From Trichobilharzia regenti (Eukaryota > Platyhelminthes > Trematoda > Strigeidida > Schistosomatidae): a stretch of 64,000 nt of DNA. Below the pieces are notes generated by a model. The model made no database searches. It saw only the letters and a program-made list of their open reading frames with translations, and was not told the DNA's origin. Where the stretch lies: assembly GCA_944472135.2 (NCBI GenBank), contig OX235264.1:121301809-121365808 (forward strand), read 5' to 3'. A program made the translations under genes and the position numbers. Of this stretch, positions 33,501 through 48,500 are shown one piece after another. Every line of letters begins with the position of its first letter. Position 1 is the first letter of the stretch.

Positions 33501-36500
33501 TTTTCCAGGCCGATCCATGTCGGCTAACATTGGCCATTGTCGAGGAAGGAGATGATTATGCATATATGCGTAACACATCTCCCAACCATCGCCTCAATCG
33601 ACGTAACTTCACGACATCGTCTATTGATTTCCTCTCTTTACCTAGCACTCGACCGATACTTAACCTCAATATTATCCACACGATTATGCTAGTTAACATG
33701 GGGGATGGAACGCAGTCACGTCTGATCGAAGACAGCTAGCCTTTTCATGTCTTCCGCTTTCAATGGCTAAGTCCCACAGCCATAAAGGAGGACGAAGTGG
33801 ACTGCTAAGCAGTACACCCGCCATTTGGTCGACAGCCAGCCGGATCTCATGTCTGCTCCGAAGACGGCGTAAACTGACATATGCAGAACAAGCCTTCTGT
33901 ATCTGTTCTGGGATTTTGTCAGCGATCAACCTACTGGCGTTGGCTGGTGCCTTTCCAAATAAGTGGTCAACACACTCCAACAACCATTTCACTCCCTATT
34001 GCTAAGCTAGGAGTCAATGCAGTCCAGTCCTGTATCATCATCTTACATCTGACGGAAGCAAATCGCACACCAAACATTCGCAGATTGCAGCTCATGGTGT
34101 TCAAAAGACTCTGCTATATTTTGTCAGCGTCATCACCTAGAAAGACTGTTTCATCTGCATACTCTAAGTCACCGAGACTATTATTCCCTTGTGGCAACAA
34201 GTCAATCCCTGAGGCGCTGAAGCCAGCAGTTAAGGTTAATTCCATTAGTACATTTATGATGAAATTGAATAGAAATGGGGTGGGGGATAGTGGACATCCG
34301 TGACAGACACCACTAGTTGTTACCACTTCAGATGACAATTCGCCGTCAGCTTTCACCTGGCTGACTTCATGAGATAGTTTGAGCCGTGTAAGATGATGTA
34401 GGCTGTTTGATTAATATCCTCAGGATACTAAGAGCCACTGGGTAGAAACTGTCGATGGAAGAGTTCAAAATAGTTCTCAGTGGTGTAGATCCATTCACTC
34501 AGTCTTTGGGATCTCTCACATCTGTTGAATCCGCATTTTGTTTTTCCATCTTACGATTCATTCTCCGACACACTTCTGATTATTATTATCGTTGTTTCGA
34601 ATCTCGTTTTTCTCTCCTTTGTATGGTACATGGAGTATGGTAAGTTGATTTGCTGTACTTCTGTGCAAAGCACTACGTTGGAACTTAGTTCTCCAGTAAG
34701 TATCTGTAGCGAACTGTTGCACTTTTATCTGAAGTTATGATATACATGCAGTGCAGTAAATCATCGGTTTGAAATCTTACTCCATCTATCGAAGGTGATC
34801 TGGGTGTCTAGTGTCGTTATTGGTCTAGTTGGTAGAAACGACTCAAATGATTAGGTAAGCGTTATTTGTAATAATAGGGCATGGTGTGACTTCTCAGGAT
34901 TGAAAAAAACTCTAGTTGATGGCATCATTATCCCTTATAAAATGACCCTGCTCAATATACTGAAAGTTGTGATACTTTGGAACTTTTCTTGATAAAAACT
35001 ATGCTCAATAAAGAATTCAGGGTATTTAATTATTAATATGGTGTTTGTGCGTCGTTGGCACAGCGGTAAGGTACTCGGCAATCGCGCTTCATGGGGTACG
35101 TGGTTCAGTTCGCCGTCAAGGTCGCACTCCTCTACCTCTCTAAGCCAGTAATAAGACTGACTGGATCTGCGGCTAGCAACTTTATCCCCGTGAAAATAAA
35201 CACCAGTGCTACCCAAACCTCATAGGTCTAGCTTGAATCCCCTATGATCTACTGGGAACATAAAAAACAAAAAATTGTGTTAATTATCACCTTTTATCTA
35301 TGACTTATGAGTCAGTAGTTCATGGATAGAATATTCTTCAACCTCGCATGATGTCGGGGTCCATTTCCTTGCCAAAACATTCTGCTAAATCTACTATAGC
35401 CAATAGTAAACCCAAAAAGGAGGGAAGGCTGGATGTTAGATTAACAGTCTCCCCCCCACTCTACTAAAGGAAGCACCACCGCTGGTGAAGTGTGTGAAAT
35501 GGTATAATACGGTGAGCAATATTGAGGTTAGGAATCGGTTGAGTGCTAGGTGTAAGGAGGGGAAAATCAGTAGACGAGTCTGTGAAGTCACATCGATTTA
35601 GGCGATGGTTAGGACATGTGTCACGTATGCTTAGCTATCGCTTGCCTCCCTTGACTGGCAATGTTAACTGACATAGCTTCAGGTTAGAAAACAAAACATG
35701 GCTTCATCGGTCAATGAAATCCACAACAGTTAGTTTAATCCAGCCAGTCATGTAGGAAGGTGTAGACTTCCTGAATAGCTTGTTGGGGTCGTCGAGACGA
35801 TAAAAACCAGTGAAGGCTGTAGACAATTAGTGATATGGCTGGCTCAAATTCGTTCTCAATAGCTGGCTGGCACAGATGCATTCACTCCTTGTGACTTATG
35901 ATACCCCCTGTTTACTGTCTCTATTTTGCATTTCTTTATACTCTCTTCTCTTGCTTTGTGTGCGACAAGGAGGGAGTGTAGCGACTCGAACTGCAGCACA
36001 TCGGTTCAGAGTCTTACGTTAAATCCAGTCAGTCTAGTGAAACATAAACCCGAATATGCCTACTGATGAAGAGTCTTCAACTAGGACAAAACAACACTGT
36101 TCAAATCTCCTTAGTTTGTCATTTCATAATCTAACTTGAAATTCCTGCAAATCTATGCTACCTAAAAGTGACTTCCTATGGAATGAAGTTTTTGCAGTTC
36201 TAGTGAGAATATATGACTGGTAGTATTCATCAAATTGAGTGTGATGATAGATACTCGCCTACGACACGCTGGCTGGTAGTAACGTCATCCTTCGTGAATT
36301 CATAGAACGTAGAATTCGTGAATTATTGACTGTCAATCCAGTAGCTGAATGGTGATATACTCATTTGGGTTTTAGTCCCTGTGGTGTCATGGATGTTCAA
36401 TGTTGATGAGTTCCACACTAGGACGAAACTGTCCAACCCTCCTTGGTTTTCAGGAGTTCTCTAACCGATATCACCTCATGATGTAACTTAATATTATTAC

Positions 36501-39500
36501 CACTGGTTGTCATTAAAAAAAATAAATTTTTTTAAGTATAATATCATTATGATTATTATTATTGTAGTGTACTGCTGCTTTAGACGGCAATGTAATTCGT
36601 GTGTTAACTCGTCTACGTGAAATTGGTTCACCTGTCCAATTGCCTACAACAGTGGAATATCTATGGAATTTAGCTAACCAGTTAGTTGATCCTAACAGAC
36701 CAGGAGATTTTAATCAAGCCTAATGGAATTAGGCGCTGTTTGTTGTACACCAAAACAACCGAATTGTCCGAAATGTCCAATGAATAAAGTTGGCTTATGC
36801 GGTTCATTTAAACGAACAATAGAAGTAAGTTGTATGTGTGTTTATATATGCTAATATTTCTTTGTTTAACTTCCTTATTTTCAATGGATATGCATGGTGG
36901 TATATACTACTAACTTGATATGAGTAGTAGTTGGGGGGTCCCTGACGTCAACCAGTAGTATTTACTGGCCAAATTGATATTCTCTATAGTTAGTTTGTGA
37001 GGGTTAGTTTTGTTTCATGAGTTGATCACAGATTGATACCATATAGAGAACCGACCATTGAAAACAAGTTTTGGAGTACTGATGAACAGCCAGCTGTTTC
37101 ATCCTAGTTTGAGAAGCATCGGCAGTACGCACCCGCCACTGGGGCTCAAACCCAGGACCCTCCAGTTACAAGGCAAGCTCGTATACCACTCAGCCACTGG
37201 CCAGCCCGTGAATTCTTACTTCTACCAGTTCGTGATTAAGCGCGACTGCCACCAATCAGTGTCGTCGGTGGGGCATCCATCCTCACACGTAACATCTGGA
37301 TGAACCTCACTGGTCACGACTTCTCACTAGAACTCCAGGAAACTCAATTCTGGAGCAAATCACTAGCGAGCATCAGATTAATTTTCTATAGTTGGTTTAT
37401 AAGGGTTATTTCTGTTTACACGAGTTGATCACGAATTGGTAGAATTTAGAATTCATGCGTTGGGTTGGGTTGGGTTGGGTCCCAGTGGCTGAATGGCGTA
37501 CGAGTTAGCTTGCCTTCTAACCGGAAGATCGTGGATTGGAACGCTGGTGGTGGGGTGTGTACTGCCGATGATTCCCAAACTAGGATGAAACAGCCGTCCG
37601 GTAGTACTCAAGTACTGGTTTTCAATGGTTCTCTAACTGATATCAATCCGTGATCAACTTGGAAAAACAAAACTAATCCTTACAAACCAAACTATAGAAA
37701 ACTAAATAGTTTAATTTAATGCCTAAGACTAATGTCAGTAGAATATATAGTACTATGGAAATACATAGGCCAGGTTACCCCTTAAGACCAATAGTAGATT
37801 TTACGAACACCCCTAGTTATGAATCATCAAACCACTTAGCTCTAAGAATATTATGTCCCGTTAGAAATCGTTCAAATTATCGGCCAAATAACTAACTAAT
37901 TCATAAGAGATGAAAAATAAACTAAATGAAATTCAACTAGAGAATAACGAAACAATGGTTAATTTTGATATAACTAGTCGTTATACTAATATACCAACCA
38001 ATCAATATGGCAGCCTTAGAAGCAGTTGAAAGAGAATTAACTGCAGATCCTGAACACATACTCAGAGGACGAAGCTACCCATTGAGGAAATTATTTTAGG
38101 AATTCAGTTATGCTGTCTCACATCTACAATACATAATTTTACAAGCTTTGTCAAAGTCGATTTGATGTCCAGTCAGTACTAGCTGATATAGGTGCAGGTT
38201 GGAAAAGAGTAGGTGGTGGCCAAACAAAAACATGGCCTCATCAATCCATGAATTCCTTGACAGTTAAACTGAGTCAGGTAAGGAGATGCAGACTTCCGGG
38301 TTGGGGCCCTCGGGACTCTAGGAATCAATGGCTGGAGACAATAGGTGACATGGCTCAAAATCGTTGTCAATGGCCGGCGCAGATGTATTCAGTCTCCGTA
38401 ATCTTTCATATTCCTTTCTACCATTACCCATTCTGTTTCACTCTTATACTTGTCAGACTGTATTGATTCTCTTCACTCTCTTCTTGTCTACCTCTGTGTG
38501 CTATTTGGAACGTGGAAACTCGAACTGGTGCACTTCGGTGCGAAGTTCTATGTTGAATCCAGACAGGCAGGCAGTATCGACCAGATGAGCTAGTATTATT
38601 GAGCTGCGCATAGCCTCTTTTCGGACCTTTGCCAAACGAAGATGCGAGGGGTGTTTGAAATTCGATGATGAGCTTGCCTGATGGTACGCCAAAAGTAGCT
38701 GGTAAATACACATGGTAGAGGTGAAACAGGGTATTTTGTCTTTATTTATTGGTCGGCAAATAAATACACAGCGTAGCTTAACTGCATCGAAAGTCCTTTT
38801 GGAAGGCCCTTCTCAGAGATTGGCATAAGATCTCACCATTGACATCCCCTGTGAATTGTAATCTCAGGGAGACTGACTTTTTGGAGATGGTCGGCACCTT
38901 CGAGTTTTTACTTGCTGAGTTCACGTGTTTCCTTAAAAATGTAGTGGGATATCCGTTTCTACTTAGTTGGTGACGAATAATAACAAACTTTCATCCCTCT
39001 TTCAAAACTTAGATATTTTACTACTAAGGTCTATTAGTTAACTGATGTTTCGATGACCCTTAACCTCTTAATTTCACGCCGCCCCTATACGTAAAACTGA
39101 TTAAATAAAATAACCACTTGACTGGTAAACACTTTTAGATATAAAAAAACAACAACTATATATTAGTGTAGAGCCAGACAGCCGATGGTGAGGTACTAAT
39201 TGAAGTGAAGGAGTGCATATTTTTTCACTCAATTTGCAGTTTTTGTTTGTCTAAATTATTTGTCAGTAATATTTTCTAGACTAAGTGTCTATCATGTGTG
39301 CATATTCACTGGATCCTGTAGCATGTCTTCCTACCAACCGACATTAATATTTCACTTCTAATGGTATTTCCTATCATCTTCAAGAAACACTATCTAGCTT
39401 TTCACTTTTTCAAACCTTTTAACACTTAATCCATTCCAGCCATTGAATCCTAGAGTCAGTCCCGAGGGCCCCAACCCGGAAGTCTGCATCTCCTTACCTG

Positions 39501-42500
39501 ACTCAGTTTAACTGTCAAGGATTTCATGGATTGATGAGGCCATGTTTTTGTTTGGCCACCACCTACTCTTTTCCAACCTGCACCTATATCAACTAGTTTC
39601 TGTCTGTCTGTTTTCGACATAGAGCTTTGCACATATGTGCGGCAGTTCAAGTCGCTGCACATTCTCCTTGTACCACAAAAAGCCAGAGAAGAAAGTAGAA
39701 GAAATGCATAATAGAGACAGTAAACAGACGTGTGAGACAAAGGAATAGTAGTAACGAAGAACAAAACAGTTTCAATGGAAATCATATGTCAGCTAGTAAT
39801 GCACGTCGGGGGAGGCGATGGTTAGGCATGCACAGCACGTAACCTAGTCATCTCAATCTATGTAACTTTATAGCCTCGTTGATTGACTTTCCCTCTTTGC
39901 CCAACACTCTACGCCTAACGTCAATATTACTTACCTTATTATACCAACTAACGTGAGAAAGAGATCGCAGACATCTATGATCGAAAGCAGTCAACCTTTT
40001 CATGTCTTCAACTCGTATTGGCCATGTTTCAAAGCCATAGAGAAGGACGTAGCGAACTACTGAGCAGTACACACGTCCCTTGGTTGATAGCCGAATGTCA
40101 CGCCTACGTCAGAGATGGTGTAAGTCAGCGAAAGCAGCTCGAGCTTTTTGGATGCGTGCTGAGATTTCGTTGCCAATCAATCCGTTGGTGCTGATACAAC
40201 TTCCCAAATAGGTGAAGTGGTCAACATGTTCTATCACTTCACTCCCTATCACTAAGCTAGGAGTTGACGTAGTCCAGTCCTGTAGCAGTATCTTACATTT
40301 TACAGGGGCGAATCACATGCTGCAGAACATACGAAGATTGCTGCTCAAGGTGTTCAAAAGACTGTATTTGAAGTGGTTTGAAGTGATGATTCATCCCTCT
40401 GAACTGAATCAATCCGGGTCGACCACTGACGACATAGGCCCCAAACGAAACGAAATAGCCGTCTGGTGGTGCGTAGATCACCTGTATCTGGTTGGCTGGC
40501 TAACTAGTTAGCTAGCTGATGAAATATTTTGATCTGAACAATTTAGGCTTCCAGAGAAAATGGCGGTGCGATTTCACCTCCTTTGAACTGTGTGTAGATT
40601 GAGAATACAATTGAATTTTCGATGATAATAGAAACTATCAACAGAGTACTGTTTGCTGCCTTTAAAAGTGAATTTTCCTGTTTTTGCCTTTTCTTTTTTA
40701 TTCCTTTACAGACTTTGAAAAATAAAAAGTTATCAAAAGAAATTGATGTGGAAAATTGTCATCTGTGTATTGATTCGGGTGTTTATCAAAAAAGGTATTA
40801 TAGTTTGGCGTTTCTTGGCGTTTCCCTCCTTGCTTCTTCTTGGTTGTCATCCTTTCTCTCTGCCTCTCTCTCTCACTCACTGTCGATAATGGCATCGTGG
40901 GGACTGTGACAGAGACTAAGTCTAACAGGAAATATCTTGGGATAGCTCAATCCTTTTGTAGTGAGAGGTGTCTGTGAACCAAAATTGTAGACAAAAGTTT
41001 ACGTCAATGTCCACGTCCCGAATCGGGGGTTATGAGAAAAGACAATAATAAAGAAAATCACCAACCGATCACAACAGACTTAACGTGTGCAAATACGATT
41101 CGCAGATATATGGCTTAACTTTCTGAGAAACGGTCACGAGTAGTACCGAGTAACCCCCAGCAAGAAAACAACCAACCAGAAGACATTACTTCTCTGCAAA
41201 CTATAACGCTTATAGTGATGTACGTAATATATATATATATATCTGTTGATTTTCTCAAACAAGGATCTGTTGCCTAGCCCTTGTCATCTCTCGTGACACT
41301 CTGACTTTACTTGGTCATCCCATATGTTGTCGATCTCCAAGAAAATCTTCCGTCTAAGCTACTACATTAAGAAGCTAAAACTATCTGGAATCACTCAACC
41401 TCTGCTTTTATAATTTGTTAACTTGTGTATCCCACCTATTGTACCTTTATTGCTCCTTTCACTTAGGCTTTCCTGGGCTACTCCATAAGGACTATGTCAT
41501 TTTCAGAAGAGTATTAAAGGTTGTCAGTAGGGAAAGTGGTGTGCAACATAAGTAGCCTGCAATTAGTTGTGCTCTCTGAGGAACTGGTTGGTTTAATTAC
41601 GAAGCTTTCGTCGTCCTCCTGAAAAACATCCTCCTTCAGTGCAGGTTTTAGCATAAAATGAACTGATTTAAATTCTCCGTCTATGAACGATGATAGAATT
41701 GCAGCTCCTGGTTAACCATCTTCGTGACTGGTGGTCGATTTACATCTGTAGTGATCATTTTTTAGTGACTTGGATTTTTGAGCAACTGTCCAGTACTCCC
41801 CAGGTTTCCCCGATGATTCTGTAACTGATGTCAGCTCGTGACCAATACTGTAATCATTATTATTATTAATAATATTATTATTATTAATCTTAGTATTATC
41901 CAGCTGTCGATTGCTGTTTGTTTTCTATTTTCTTTCCATTGCCTAGTCTTGGTGTAATGAATTATCCAGTTAAATTGAATAAGCGGGAACCTCGTAAACA
42001 AAACACCATTGTCATAGTGACACATACAACGATATTAGAAAATGGAGTAAATAAAGATGTTTACCTGCTTCTTCAAAGACCTAAAACAGGTAAGAATGGA
42101 GGGGCGGAGAAAGAATACTCAAACATCTATGTGTATTATTTTTTTGCATTTTCTTTTCAATAATTTAACAATTTCCATGGTAACATTAAGAACATAATAT
42201 TCAGTGAAGAGACTTTTCAACGACGAATTTACTATCAAGTCGTTCAATCGTATACGGCTTTTTGTATTAAGAAAGTAAATTCCATGAGGAAATTTAAACA
42301 AAGGTGTGAATACATAATAAATAATAATAATAATAATAATGGCTTCAAGCTTCATCACGCATGGATATCAGTTACAGAATCTCAATAGGTTGAGTATTAT
42401 TGAGGTTAGGCATCGATCAATTGCTAGGTAGGTAAGGAGGGGAAATAAATAGACGAGGCTGTGAAGTTACATCGATTGAGGTGATGGTTAGGAGATGTGT

Positions 42501-45500
42501 TACGCATACATGCATAGTCGTCTCCTTCCTCGACAACAGGCAATGTTAACTGACATAGGGCCAGTCTGGAAAAGACCTAGCCAGTGGTTGTCAAAGCAAA
42601 ACATGGCCTCATCAGTCAATAAAATCTACAATAGTTAGTTTAAGCCAGCCAGTGACATAGGAATGTGTAGACTGGCTGACTGGCTTTCTGGGGGTCCTCG
42701 GGACGATAAACACCACTGATCAATGGCGACATATGGTGATATGGCTCAAAATCATTCTCGATAGCTGGCACAGATACATCCACTCCTTGTATCTTATAAT
42801 TTCCAATAAAACTATGCTGTTATCCATATTACTATTTTTTTGTCTCATATCTGTCTTGACTGTCTCTCTCTTTTGAGTTTCTTTTTACTTTCTTTTCTGG
42901 CTGCGTCTGCTGAGTGAAGTGCGGCTCCTCGAACTACTGCGCATCGGTGTAAAGTTCTATACTGAAAACAGACAGACAGACACAAAGAACCATTGGAAGT
43001 CACCAAGGAGAACTCATGAAAATTAGTAAGATGCTCGCTAGTGATTCGTGGGCTACAGGGTGGAGTTGCCTGGAGTCCTCCTAGTGAGAATTCGTAACAG
43101 TGCAGGGCAATCGGTCGAGAGTGAAAACAAATACTCACCACAGATTACACTGTCTGGCGCCAGTTGCGCGAAATCATGAATTGGTAGAAGTTAGAAATTA
43201 TGGTCTGCCTGTTTTCGACATAGAACTTTGCACCGATATGCGGCAGTTCAAGTCGCCACACTCCCTTCTTGTAGCACACAAAGCAAGAGAAGAAAGTAGA
43301 AGAAATGCATAATAGAGACAATAGGCAGAGGTGTGAGACAAAGGAACAGTAATAACGAAGAACAAAACAGTTTCATTTGAAATCATAAGTCACAAGGAGT
43401 GAATGCATCTGCGCCAACCATTGAGAACGATTTTGAGCCATGTCACCAATTGTTTCCAACCATTGGTTTTTTACCGTCCCGAGGAACTCAACCTGGAAGT
43501 CTCCACCTTCCTATGTGACGTAGACTAACTGCTGTAGATTTCATTTCTGGTGCCATGATTTGGTTTGACCACCTCGTGCTAGCTCTTTTCCAAACTGACC
43601 CTATGTCAGCTAACATTACCCATTGTCGAGGAAGGCGATGACTATGCATACGTAACACATGTCCTAACCATCTCAGTCGATGTTACTTCACAGCCTCATC
43701 GATTGATTTCCCTTCCCACCTACCTAGAACTCGACCGATGCCTAACCTGAATATTGCTCACCTTATTATGCCACTTCACACGGGAGATAGAGCGCAGGCA
43801 CCTATGATCAAAGAAAGCTATCTTTTCATGTCTCCCACTTTCAGTGGCCAGGTCTCACAGCCATAAAGACGGACGGAGCGGACTGACGAGCAGTACATCC
43901 GCCCTTTGGTCGATGGCCAGTCGGATATCTCGTTTACGCCAGAGACGGCGTAAACTGGCATATGCAAAACTAGCCCTCTGTATCCGTGCTGAGATTTCGT
44001 CAGAGATCAAGAATTTATGGAGTGGCCATTAAGTTGGGTCCCAGGTGCTAAACGGTCTGCGAGCTTGCTTGCCTTGTAATTGGACGGTCCCAGGTTCGAA
44101 TCCCTTTTGGTGGGTGCGTACTGGTGATCATTCGCAAACTAGAATGAAATAACTGTCCAGTACTCTCTGGGTTTCAGTGGCTCTGTAACTGATATCAACC
44201 CGTGATCAAACCTGAAGTCAAGTCGAATGCATACAAAGAAATTCCTGAAAATGAAATGCAATTGAAATGTCTGTTATTTTAAACATAGGTAAATGTCAAG
44301 TTTTAAAACAGTTAATGTTGTATATAGAATAATGCATAAGGTGTATAGATGTTGTTTGGAGGGGGTGCACAATTACGGGATCAATAGACGAGTATAAAAT
44401 GTTACATAACATGGTGTGAAAATTGATAAGATAGAATGCAATAATATTGTAAAGAAAAAAGTTTTTGTGTTTAGCAAGACAATTGGTACAAGTGGAAACA
44501 ATTCAGAGTGAGAATAGTAATAATAATAATAATCGTAGTAATGTGGGAAAGGTACTTAGATAAACTAAATAAATAAATGTCTATCCCTCTATGACCAATG
44601 CAGAAGTAGGGATTGTACACATACTTCTTTGGTACATTAAGGTCTGGCTTAAAGTCATGAATTGCCAAGGCCTCCACTGTCTTTAGAAGTCTATAGCGAA
44701 GAAAACGCGTCCTGCAAGTTAACATGGATTCGTTAGATGATCTTAGAATCATGGTTAGGGTTGGCAGAGTGACAGAAGTCGATCAGCTGTTCTAGAATAG
44801 AACTGACATATGTTCTCGTATCCGTGTGGAAAGCGTATAGAAGAACCGACTTAACATTGGTGTTGAAAATGCGAATCTTAATCCTTATGCTGGCTGAGTG
44901 ACAGCGGAAAATTTCCAAACTGGTTTCAGGTGGTATACCTTTAAAAGTCACTTCAAACAACCTGTGTGTGATTGACATCTGTGGTCAGGTAACCCTAACG
45001 CTTTTTCTTCTGTTTCATGTACTCCGAGAGTGTACTGCTCAGCAGTTTGCTCCGTCCTTCTCTATGGCTTTGAAACATGGCCAATACGAGTTGAAGACAT
45101 GAAAAGGTTGACTGCTTTCGATCATAGATGTCTGCGATCTCTGTCTCACGTTAGGTGGTTTCACAAGGTAAGTAATGTTGACGTTAGGTGTAGAATGTTG
45201 GGCAAAGACGGAAAATCAATCGACGAGGCTATAAAGTTACATAGACTAAGATGGCTAGGTCACGTGCTGTGCATGCCTAACCATTGCCTCCCCCGACGGG
45301 CATTGCTAGCTGATATAGGTGCAGGTTGGAAAAGAGTAGGTGGTGGTCAAACAAAAACATGGCATCAATCCATGAAATCCTTGACAGTTAAACTGAGTCA
45401 GGTAAGGAGATGCAGACTTCCGGGTTGGGGCCCTCGGGACTCAAGGAATCAATGGCTGGAGACGATAGGTGATATGGCTCAAAATCTTTCTCAATGGCCA

Positions 45501-48500
45501 GCGCAGATGTATTCAGTCTCTGTAATCTCTCATATTCTTTTTTACCATAAATTATTCTGTTTCGCTCTTATATGTGTCAAACTCTATTGATTCTCTTCAC
45601 TCATCTTCTTGTCTACCTTTGTGTGCTATTTGGAACGTGGCAACTCGAACTGGTGCACTTCGGTGCGAAGTTCTATGTTGAATCCAGACAGACAGTACTT
45701 CAAGAGGAAATCATCTCTCATGGTGTGAGCAGCCTGATGGCAATAACAACCAACACATTTCCATAAAGACACAAAGCTTTCTGCTCATTACTCACATCTT
45801 TTAATTCAAGTGTATTTCAATCTACTCAACCCCTCCCCCACTCTATTATCATTCCTGATATTGATTTTATTTTATTGATTTCTTTGTTTCTTTCTTTATT
45901 TAGGCCTATTAGCTGGTTTATGGGAATTTCCAAGTTATACCATTGAAACATTGAACAGTGAGAATAATGATATTTTAAAAGTGAAAAATCAATGTTCAAT
46001 AGATGATGAGATTCAATCATTTATACCATTAGCTGTTGAACAAATTAAAAAGGCATTGGAATCTGATTCATCTAATAGTCGGCTGCCGTACAATGATTTA
46101 AGTGTAAAATCGATTGGAGAGGTAATTCTTCACTTTTATGTTGTCTTTTCATCTTTCTCGTCCTGTTGCGAATACGAGCCTATTGATACATAGCGGACAG
46201 TTAGCAAAATGCGGCACCGACATCTATCTTCGCTTTCTTTCCTTGTTAGGAATGACTAACACCTATTGTGTAAGGGTCGGTGGCACTGCTTACTTAGTTG
46301 TCCCCCGTCCTTGGTAGGTTGAGTAAGGTTTGAACTGAAGATGCATCTTTTGGTTGGGTGGAGAGGGTGGTGGTGAGCACCTTAGGCCTTGTAACCGGAA
46401 GGTCTTGGGTTCGAAGCCTGTCGGTAGGTGCGTACTGTGACTAGTCGCAAACTAGGGTGAAATAGCTGTACAGTATACTCCCTGGTGATTTTCCAACCAA
46501 TAACAGATCATGATGACATCCTGTAAAATAACAGTTGCTAGACATTTTCACTTCGTAAAGACTGAATGCCAGCGTTGGATTTGAACCGTATGTCTGTCTG
46601 TCTGTCTGTCTGTCAGTTTTCGACATAGAACTTTGCACAAATGTGCGGAAGTTCAAGTCGCCACACTCCGTGTAGCACGCGAAGCAAGAGAAGAAAGTAC
46701 AAGAAAAGCATAATAGAAACAATGAGCAGAGGTGTGAGACAAAGGAGTAATAAAGAAATACAAAACAGTTTAATTGAAGATCATAAGTCACAAGGAATGG
46801 ATGCATTTGCACTGGCCAGCCGCTGAGAACGATTTTGAGCCATGTCACCAATTGTTTCCAACCATAGATTTTTACTGTCTCGAAGACCCCAGCCTGGAAG
46901 TCTACACCTTTCTACGTGGCTTAGACCAACTGTTGTGGATTTCATTGACTGGTGCCAAGTTTTTGTTTGACCGCCGCTAGCTATTTTCCAGTCTGACCCT
47001 ATATCCGCTAACATAGCTCGTCGAGGGAGGCGATGGCTTGGCATACGTAACACATGTCCTAACCATCTCAGTCGATGTAACTTCACGACTTCGTCGATTG
47101 ATTTCCCCTGTTTACCTAGAACTCGACGCCTAACCTCAATATTGCTCACCTTATTATGCCACTTCACACGGGAAATAGAGCGCAGGCACCTATGATCAAA
47201 GACAGCTAGTCTTTTCATGTTTTCCACTCTCAGTGGCCAGGTCTCACAACCATAAAGGAGGACGGAGGGGACTGATGAGCAGTACACCCGCCCTTTGGTA
47301 TGTACGTATGTACGCATCTGACTAACAAATCGACGGTGGTGTTTATTCTGGAATGTGATATAAGTGCTTTCACCAGCACAAATATTACATAGGTATAAAG
47401 TGCACGCATATGCATCGATGGCCTATCAGTAGAAAGCTTACCAAACACACGAACGATCTGGGGTTGCATCCCTGGCCTATGCACTGCTTATACCTCGCTT
47501 AACCGGCAGAGAGGGAAGATTAAATGTGAGTTTTGCCACTTCAAGTTTAGAGAAATAGAGAAGGTCGATCATAGGGCTGGCGACCCAATCGGTACAGGAA
47601 ATCTAAGGAGACAAAAAATAATTGAAGTCAGTAAGCACCCTTTTTTTAGTATATTCAACTGTTCCTAAGACTAAACTCTTTACATGAATCACTTATGTAC
47701 AGTACAATCAAATATTGTCCCGGTCAGTATTCAAGAGAAGACGTGTAAGTGTTGTTTTGAAGGGATTTGATTGGTTACAGGATTTCATCCTGAACTCTGA
47801 CATCGGTTAGAGAACCAACACCTGAATATCACTTTGATGCTCGCTAGCGAGTGACCCTATTCAGACTGGTAGTTACCTGGATTCTAGTGGGAAGTCATGA
47901 CTAATGAGGTACAGCAGGTGGTTGAGCGTGAGGAGAAATACTCTTCACTGGCGAAATTGGCTAGTACCAGTCGCAGAAGTTGGAATTCATGGGCTTGTCA
48001 TTGGATTGAGTCCCAGTGGTTAAATGGTCTTCGAATTGGGTTCGCCTTGTAACCGAAAGCTCCTGAGTTCGAAACCCAGTAGGTACGTACTCCTGGAGAG
48101 TTGCAAACTAGGAGGCAACAGTTGTCTAGTAGTACTCCGTTGTGGTTTTCCGATTGTTCCCCAACTTATGTCACATCTCGTGACCGAAATTGAAGCAAGT
48201 CAAACCGCTCTAAAACCACGCTTGATAATTAATCTGATACTGGCTATATTTAGATAGTTACCTTGAGTTCTAGAAAGAACTCGAACTCCATCAAGCCAGT
48301 CTATGGCATTGTTATTATAACGACCTGATAATCTGGTTAATTGGGGTTGATATCATAACTCACTGTACCAGGACTTCAGAGGCAGCCTATTTTTACGCTC
48401 GGTTACTACTGTAACAACAGAAGACAAAGACCAGGTAACAGATCGTTTATTTAGGAAATCAACAGATATTTATATATTTTAATGTAGATTATTGTAAGCA

